Source: Dehalococcoidia bacterium
GTDB lineage: Bacteria; Chloroflexota; Dehalococcoidia; SM23-28-2; RBG-16-64-32
Reading direction: 5' to 3'
NCBI GenBank assembly: GCA_030690405.1
Contig: JAUYGU010000034.1
Coordinates: 1 to 8,096 of the forward strand
DNA length: 8,096 nt
Both the position numbers and the translations under genes were made by a program. Below the pieces are notes generated by a model. That model did not search any database. It saw only the letters and a list, made by a program, of their open reading frames with translations, and was not told the origin of the DNA. Positions 5,364 through 8,096 of this stretch are shown here, piece after piece; the stretch's first letter is position 1, and the number at the start of each line of letters is the position of its first letter.

Positions 5364-6617
5364 ATGGCAGGTAGAAACGGCACTCGCGTAGTAGTCACGG
5401 GCATGGGAGCGATCACCCCGCTGGGGAACTCCGTGTCCGAGTTCTGGCAGGGCTGCCTTGAAGGCCGGTCGGGCATCGACTACGTCACCCAGTTCGACGC
5501 GACCGGCTACCCTTCCAAGATCGCCGGTGAGGTGAAGGGCTTCGACCCGTTGGACCACATGGACCGCCGGGACGCCCGCCGCATGTCCCGCTTCAGCCAG
5601 TTCGCCGTGGCCGCTGGCCATCAGGCGATCGAGGCGGCGGAGCTGGACATGGAGCGGGAGGACCCCAGCCGCGTCGGCATCATCCTGGGCAACGGCATCG
5701 GCGGCCTGCCCAACATCGAGGCCGCCGTGCACACGATCCGCGAAAAAGGCGGCATGCGCATCGACCCGTTCTTCATGCCGAAGATGCTGCCCAATATGGC
5801 GGCGGCGCACCTCAGTATGGTGCTGGGCGCCAAGGGGTATTCCAACACTGTTATCACCGCCTGCGCCGCCGGCACCCAGGCGATGGGCGACTCCCTGGAC
5901 CTGATCCGCGCCGGACGCGCGGACGTCGTCCTGACGGGCGGCACGGAGGCGGCGCTCTGCGAGCTGGGGCTGTGCGGCTTCGCTGTGATGCGGGCGCTGT
6001 CGACGCGGACCGATGAGCCGCAGAAGGCCAGCCGCCCCTTCGACGCCGGCCGCGATGGCTTTGTGGCGGCGGAGGGCGCGGCGATATTCGTGTTCGAGAG
6101 CCTGGAGCGCGCCCAGCGGCGCGACGCCCCCATAGTCGCCGAGATCGCCGGCTACGGCGCCTGCAACGACGCCCACCACGTCGTCGCCCCCTGCGCCGAC
6201 GGCGAGGGCGCCATCCGGGCGATGAACTGGGCGATGGAAGACGCGGGGGTCACGCCGGACCAGGTGGACTACATCAACGCTCACGGCACGGGCACCAAGC
6301 TGAACGATAGCGCCGAGACGTTGGCCATCAAGAAGGCGTTCGGGGAGCTGGCCTACCGCATTCCGGTGAGCGCCACCAAGTCGATGGTCGGCCACTCCTT
6401 CGGCGCCGCCGGGGCGGTCGAGTCCGTCGCCACCCTGCAGGCGCTGCGGGAGGGCGTCATCCCCCCCACGATCAACTACGAGACGCCGGACCCGGAGTGC
6501 GACCTGGATTACGTGCCGAACCAGGCGCGCCGCGCGGACGTGCGCGTCGCTCTCAAGAATAGCTTCGGGTTCGGCGGGCAGAACGCCTGCCTGCTGTTCA
6601 AGCGCTTTCCGGACTAG
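5364..6617 (+). CDS. fabF: Beta-ketoacyl-ACP synthase II
   Basis: Condensing enzyme of type II fatty acid synthesis: decarboxylative Claisen condensation of malonyl-ACP with acyl-ACP. The 417-residue product is the normal FabF length. The N-terminus VVVTGMGAITPLGNSVSEFW is typical. The Cys-His-His triad is complete: Cys167 in TACAAGTQ, His307 in NAHGTGTKLND, and His344 in KSMVGHSFGAAGAVE with Lys339. The acyl-pocket gatekeeper loop NSFGFGGQN (398-406) is also present, so the protein should catalyse condensation and is not a chain-length factor or a decarboxylase-only homologue. It lies 26 nt after folC with its own strong Shine-Dalgarno, so it is very likely in the same transcript. No acpP, fabD or fabG is adjacent, which is unlike the classical fab cluster; it may be a dispersed FabF copy. 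Confidence 0.95.
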   Translation: MAGRNGTRVVVTGMGAITPLGNSVSEFWQGCLEGRSGIDYVTQFDATGYPSKIAGEVKGFDPLDHMDRRDARRMSRFSQFAVAAGHQAIEAAELDMEREDPSRVGIILGNGIGGLPNIEAAVHTIREKGGMRIDPFFMPKMLPNMAAAHLSMVLGAKGYSNTVITACAAGTQAMGDSLDLIRAGRADVVLTGGTEAALCELGLCGFAVMRALSTRTDEPQKASRPFDAGRDGFVAAEGAAIFVFESLERAQRRDAPIVAEIAGYGACNDAHHVVAPCADGEGAIRAMNWAMEDAGVTPDQVDYINAHGTGTKLNDSAETLAIKKAFGELAYRIPVSATKSMVGHSFGAAGAVESVATLQALREGVIPPTINYETPDPECDLDYVPNQARRADVRVALKNSFGFGGQNACLLFKRFPD

Positions 6618-6628
6618 CGCCCCATGAT

Positions 6629-6652
6629 GTCGCCCCGAAGGTCGCCCCGCAG
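6629..6652 (+). repeat. Short tandem duplication in the fabF-galE gap
   Basis: GTCGCCCCGAAG followed directly by GTCGCCCCGCAG, two 12-nt units with one mismatch. The 78-nt gap (6618-6695) otherwise holds only a weak ribosome binding site, GGAG at 6682-6685, 10 nt before the galE GTG. No terminator is visible, so read-through from fabF to galE is likely. Confidence 0.4.
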
Positions 6653-6695
6653 CCATGCCCCGCCACCGCCGGCCTGCTGACGGAGCCACCCCCCG

Positions 6696-7673
6696 GTGAG
6701 GGTCCTGGTCGTCGGCGGCGCCGGCTACATCGGTAGCGTCACCGTCGATCACCTGGTGCAGGCCGGCCATAGCGTCACCGTACTGGACAGCCTGGTCAGC
6801 GGCCATCGTGAGGCCGTGAACCCGGACGCCGAGCTCGTGGTGGCGGACGTCCGCGCCGAGGACGCCCTGGCGCGGCTGATGGCCTCCCACTCCTTCGAAG
6901 CCGTCGTCTACTACGGCGGCTTCATCCAGGCCGGAGAGTCGGTGATCAACCCCGGCCGCTACTTCGCGAATAACGTCGCCGGCTGCATCGCACTGCTGAA
7001 CGCGATGGTGGCCTACGGCGTGGGCCACTTCGTGTTCAGCTCGAGCGCCGCCGTGTACGGCGAACCTGACCAGACGCCGGTGAGCGAAGACGCGCCGTTG
7101 CGGCCGGTCAACCCATACGGCGAGACGAAGCTGATGGTGGAGCGGATGCTCCCCTGGTACGAGAAGCAGGGGATACGCTACGTCTCCCTGCGCTACTTCA
7201 ACGCCGCCGGCGCCAGCGACCGGCGCGGCGAGGACCACCGCCCAGAGACCCACCTCATCCCCATCGTCCTCCAGGTCGCCGCCGGCCAGCGGGATGCCGT
7301 GCCCCTGTACGGCAAGGACTACCCGACCCCGGACGGCACCTGCATCCGCGACTACGTCCACGTCTCGGACCTGGCGGCGGCCCATGTCCTGGCCCTGGAG
7401 TCCGCCGCTGGCGGGGAGAGCGGCGCGTACAACCTGGGCAACGGCGCCGGCTTCTCCAACCGGGAGGTGATAGAGGCTGCCGGCAAGGCCACCGGTAAGC
7501 CCATCGCCGTGCGGGAGGAGCCGCGCCGGCCCGGTGACCCGGCGCGCCTCGTCGCCTCCAGCGACAGGGCGAAGCGGGTGCTGGGCTGGAAGCCCGGGTT
7601 CGCGGACCTGGAAGCGATAGTGGAGAGCGCCTGGCGCTGGCACCAGTCCCACCCCAAGGGGTACAGCACCTGA
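6696..7673 (+). CDS. galE: UDP-glucose 4-epimerase
   Basis: Extended short-chain dehydrogenase that interconverts UDP-glucose and UDP-galactose (possibly also the N-acetyl forms) with tightly bound NAD, feeding cell-surface glycans or galactose use. The 325 residues match bacterial GalE. Visible: the Rossmann GGAGYIGS at 7-14, Asp31 closing beta-2, SSSAAVYG at 115-122 with catalytic Ser117, Tyr141-x3-Lys145 in PYGETK, YFNAAGA at 167-173, and the substrate-side HLIP, GTCIRDYVHVSD and RRPGDPARLVASS blocks. One oddity: the usual HFA(A/G) strand near the nicotinamide reads YYGG at 72-75, although FIQAGES after it is ordinary. The start is the GTG at 6696 with GGAG 10 nt upstream. The enzyme is confidently an NDP-sugar epimerase; the exact sugar is less certain. 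Confidence 0.92.
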   Translation: MRVLVVGGAGYIGSVTVDHLVQAGHSVTVLDSLVSGHREAVNPDAELVVADVRAEDALARLMASHSFEAVVYYGGFIQAGESVINPGRYFANNVAGCIALLNAMVAYGVGHFVFSSSAAVYGEPDQTPVSEDAPLRPVNPYGETKLMVERMLPWYEKQGIRYVSLRYFNAAGASDRRGEDHRPETHLIPIVLQVAAGQRDAVPLYGKDYPTPDGTCIRDYVHVSDLAAAHVLALESAAGGESGAYNLGNGAGFSNREVIEAAGKATGKPIAVREEPRRPGDPARLVASSDRAKRVLGWKPGFADLEAIVESAWRWHQSHPKGYST

Positions 7674-7679
7674 CATGCG

Positions 7680-7694
7680 ACTCCTCCGGGGAGT
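7680..7694. other. Small hairpin after galE
   Basis: ACTCC and GGAGT form a 5-bp stem around TCCGG, 7 nt past the galE stop. There is no T-run, so this is at best a weak or Rho-assisted termination signal. Nothing recognisable is seen between here and the next hairpin. Confidence 0.2.
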
Positions 7695-7792
7695 GCGGCC
7701 CCCCGCGAGCGAGAGCGACAGCCAGGACAGACACGGCGGCGCTCTAGTCTCACGTCACCGGCGCAGCCAGCGGGCAGCGGCGGACTGTAACG

Positions 7793-7826
7793 GCGTGCTT
7801 GTTTCCCTGTTATTGGGATTGCACGC
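7793..7826 (+). other. Two-tier hairpin in the leader of the secreted-protein gene
   Basis: GCGTGC (7793-7798) pairs with GCACGC (7821-7826), and inside it TCCC (7804-7807) pairs with GGGA (7815-7818) around a 7-nt loop. The stretch 7795-7860 is clearly more AT-rich than its surroundings, as expected for a promoter or leader. I could not match it to a known riboswitch class, and no convincing -35/-10 pair was found. Confidence 0.3.
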
Positions 7827-7863
7827 AACAAAGAGTTACCTGTTCGCGTCCAAAGATTCGTCG

Positions 7864-8096
7864 ATGTCGCGACTTCCCGCCGCCGCTGTCATCCGCTGGG
7901 CCTGCTGGTGCCTCTGCCTGCTCTTTGTGGCCTGGGCCGGCAACGCCACGCCCGGCGCCGCCGAGCCGCGCGCCGTCGCTTCCAGCGTCATCGCGCCGCC
8001 GCTCAGGGCCCTCGACGGGTTCTTGTGGCCGGCCTCCACGCCCGAGGCGGCGCCGGCCGTCGTGCCTACGGCTACGCCCTCGCCGACGCCCACTCC
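7864..8096 (+). CDS. Secreted or cell-surface protein with Pro/Thr-rich linker (3' end cut by window edge)
   Basis: Function not recognised. The 77 visible codons open with a signal peptide: a short n-region with Arg3 and Arg11, a hydrophobic core WACWCLCLLFVAWAG (12-26), and plausible signal-peptidase I sites after AWA (25) or GAA (33). From about residue 55 the chain becomes rich in Pro, Ala and Thr, ending PTATPSPTPTP at the edge. Such linkers often separate the export signal from an extracellular catalytic or wall-binding domain; they are common in secreted Chloroflexota proteins, from memory. The ATG at 7864 is chosen because the signal peptide begins there; it has no Shine-Dalgarno. The frame is open further upstream, and a GTG at 7795 is possible but would put a second hydrophobic stretch in front. 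It lies 190 nt after galE, and an independent promoter is likely. Confidence 0.72.
   Translation, partial: MSRLPAAAVIRWACWCLCLLFVAWAGNATPGAAEPRAVASSVIAPPLRALDGFLWPASTPEAAPAVVPTATPSPTPT

Noticed and set aside
5334..7676. A 780-codon open frame on the minus strand opposite fabF and galE
   Set aside because: It is the GC-driven shadow of two well-identified plus-strand genes. The translation is Val/Ala/Gly/Arg/His-rich with no recognisable domain, and it crosses the gap between them.
7793..7860. A c-di-GMP (GEMM-type) riboswitch suggested by GCACGCAA and nearby stems
   Set aside because: The conserved GEMM core and second helix are not present; only a few letters match.
7836..8093. Minus-strand open frame opposite the signal-peptide gene
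   Set aside because: The plus-strand reading has a coherent signal peptide followed by a Pro/Thr linker. The minus-strand product shows no comparable organisation.
1..8096. CRISPR array, tRNA or rRNA, transposase, phage, toxin-antitoxin or defence genes
   Set aside because: I looked for regularly spaced repeats, a tRNA-like cloverleaf and characteristic protein motifs and found none. Apart from two genes of unknown function, the coding content is core metabolism.

Overview
The window is GC-rich, tightly packed bacterial chromosome. The best guess is a Chloroflexota lineage of the Dehalococcoidia type. This rests on the gene content: a bifunctional archaeal-type fructose-1,6-bisphosphate aldolase/phosphatase, a DUF1122-like protein, FolC with a GSKGKGS P-loop, and a secreted protein with a TPSPTPTP linker. 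GTG starts and -10 boxes placed almost on the start codon fit the same picture. The assignment is an inference; there is no rRNA or other phylogenetic marker here.

Layout. Two gene sets diverge from a short regulatory region at 3885-4008. On the minus strand, in transcription order: a DUF1122-like protein of unknown function (3884-3120), fructose-1,6-bisphosphate aldolase/phosphatase (2976-1855), a 280-bp non-coding interval with a folded repeat, the RdgB/HAM1 nucleotide-pool pyrophosphatase (1574-948), and MoaA of molybdenum cofactor synthesis (979 to the window edge, cut at its C-terminus). On the plus strand: folylpolyglutamate/dihydrofolate synthase FolC (4009-5337), beta-ketoacyl-ACP synthase II FabF (5364-6617), UDP-glucose 4-epimerase GalE (6696-7673), then about 190 bp of non-coding DNA and the start of a secreted protein with a Pro/Thr-rich linker (7864 to the edge).

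How the genes work together. These are mostly core metabolic genes: gluconeogenesis, nucleotide sanitation, Moco, folate, fatty acids and nucleotide sugars. folC-fabF-galE have gaps of 26 and 78 nt and are probably co-transcribed. rdgB and moaA overlap by 32 nt and are probably translationally coupled. I see no defence system, CRISPR array, transposase, phage gene or biosynthetic cluster, and I do not claim a new multi-gene system.

The most unusual signals are non-coding. (1) The first nine codons of rdgB are duplicated 214 bp upstream of the real start, and a three-hairpin repeat-like element lies between the copies. This looks like an insertion that beheaded rdgB while a second copy of the start kept the gene open. 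(2) An 8-nt-period GGAGCA array that can fold symmetrically lies exactly between the two divergent -10 boxes. (3) The -10 box of the DUF1122 gene sits 6 nt before its GTG, which predicts a leaderless mRNA.
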